Shown piece after piece: positions 63,938 through 64,000 of a DNA stretch of 64,000 nt. This stretch comes from an archaeon. GTDB lineage: Archaea > Thermoproteota > Nitrososphaeria > Nitrososphaerales > Gagatemarchaeaceae. The translations under genes and the position numbers were made by a program. The stretch spans positions 186,001 to 250,000 of the forward strand of contig JAKASL010000002.1 of NCBI GenBank assembly GCA_021819035.1, given 5' to 3'. A model generated the notes under the pieces. It had not been told where the DNA came from and made no database searches. It saw nothing but the letters and a program-made list of their open reading frames with translations. Within the stretch, counting starts at the first letter, position 1. Every line of letters starts with the position of its first letter.

Positions 63938-64000
63938 ATGATGCTCCGCAGAGGACTCCATGCGACGAGGCTCAAGCGGCTGAGAGCAGGGCTCGCAAGT
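63938..64000 (+). CDS. Possible start of a gene running off the window
   Basis: ATG 63938 opens a frame with no stop to the window end; 21 codons are visible (MMLRRGLHATRLKRLRAGLA), strongly basic. CATATTAAC lies about 28 nt upstream, matching leaderless spacing, and the region is divergent from proline dehydrogenase. Too short to identify. Confidence 0.35.
   Translation, partial: MMLRRGLHATRLKRLRAGLAS

Noticed and set aside
1-64000. CRISPR array or cas genes
   Set aside because: No regularly spaced direct repeats of 24-40 nt and no Cas motifs were seen; the only regular repeat is the 10-bp TATAAG series at 41-76.
1-64000. Intact insertion sequence, transposase or integrase
   Set aside because: No DDE, HUH or tyrosine-recombinase protein was found, although the tRNA-Lys scars imply past integration.

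Overview
The window is archaeal chromosome. Archaeal proteasome alpha subunit, the exosome trio Rrp4-Rrp41-Rrp42, SBDS, L37Ae, prefoldin beta, thermosome, EF-2, an ESCRT-III/CdvB-like protein, HerA/NurA-type proteins, CTP-dependent riboflavin kinases and an F420:NADP reductase all occur together. CdvB, small XPF nuclease, high GC and many genes with a TATA box about 26-32 nt before the start codon (leaderless transcripts) point to the Thermoproteota. A high-GC relative of Nitrososphaeria (Thaumarchaeota) is the best guess, but this is inference; no 16S rRNA or ammonia-oxidation gene is present.

Layout. 1-2900 is an accessory strip beside a tRNA-Lys gene: an orphan antitoxin-like gene, a VapBC pair, a coiled-coil gene, and two displaced copies of the tRNA 3' end that look like attachment-site scars. 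2900-7200 holds DNA repair (Nfo), DoxX, a frameshifted isochorismatase pseudogene, a short paralogous protein, a JAMM protein and a glutamine amidotransferase. 7200-12900 is the conserved archaeal information-processing block (psmA-SBDS-rrp4-rrp41-rrp42-rpl37ae-pcc1-pfdB-DHH). 12900-19100 is a vitamin block: IPP-isomerase-like Nudix protein, two riboflavin kinase genes, and a complete ECF transporter whose operon runs on into XPF nuclease and F420 reductase through 4-nt overlaps.

19100-28900 carries flavin reductase, M1 aminopeptidase, EF-2, then an unusual operon of a degenerate (pseudo-)ATPase with a winged helix, a RadA-like ATPase and a membrane protein, divergent from a small winged-helix regulator flanked by two identical palindromes. 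28900-39150 is mixed metabolism and transport (MFS, arginase, ABC exporter, nucleotidyltransferase, HtrA, HxlR). 39150-44150 has a HerA-type ATPase next to a very large NurA-like protein, an unknown small gene and a nucleotidyltransferase-fold gene. 44150-52820 has thermosome, regulators, geranylgeranyl reductase, CdvB, MscL and EamA. 52900-59200 has nuoABCD, CBS protein, citrate synthase with a DNA-binding-like N-terminal extension, a second reductase of the geranylgeranyl family, an AlaX-like protein and an intron-bearing tRNA-Arg. The end holds a secreted DUF4382-like protein, gamma-glutamyltransferase, an ArsR-like regulator and proline dehydrogenase.

Most notable: the pseudo-ATPase/RadA-like/membrane operon with its palindrome-flanked regulator; the HerA/giant-NurA pair; two tRNAs that each appear to contain two tiny introns; tandem tRNA-Lys attachment scars; and the citrate synthase fusion. 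All functions come from reading motifs by eye; no database search was possible.
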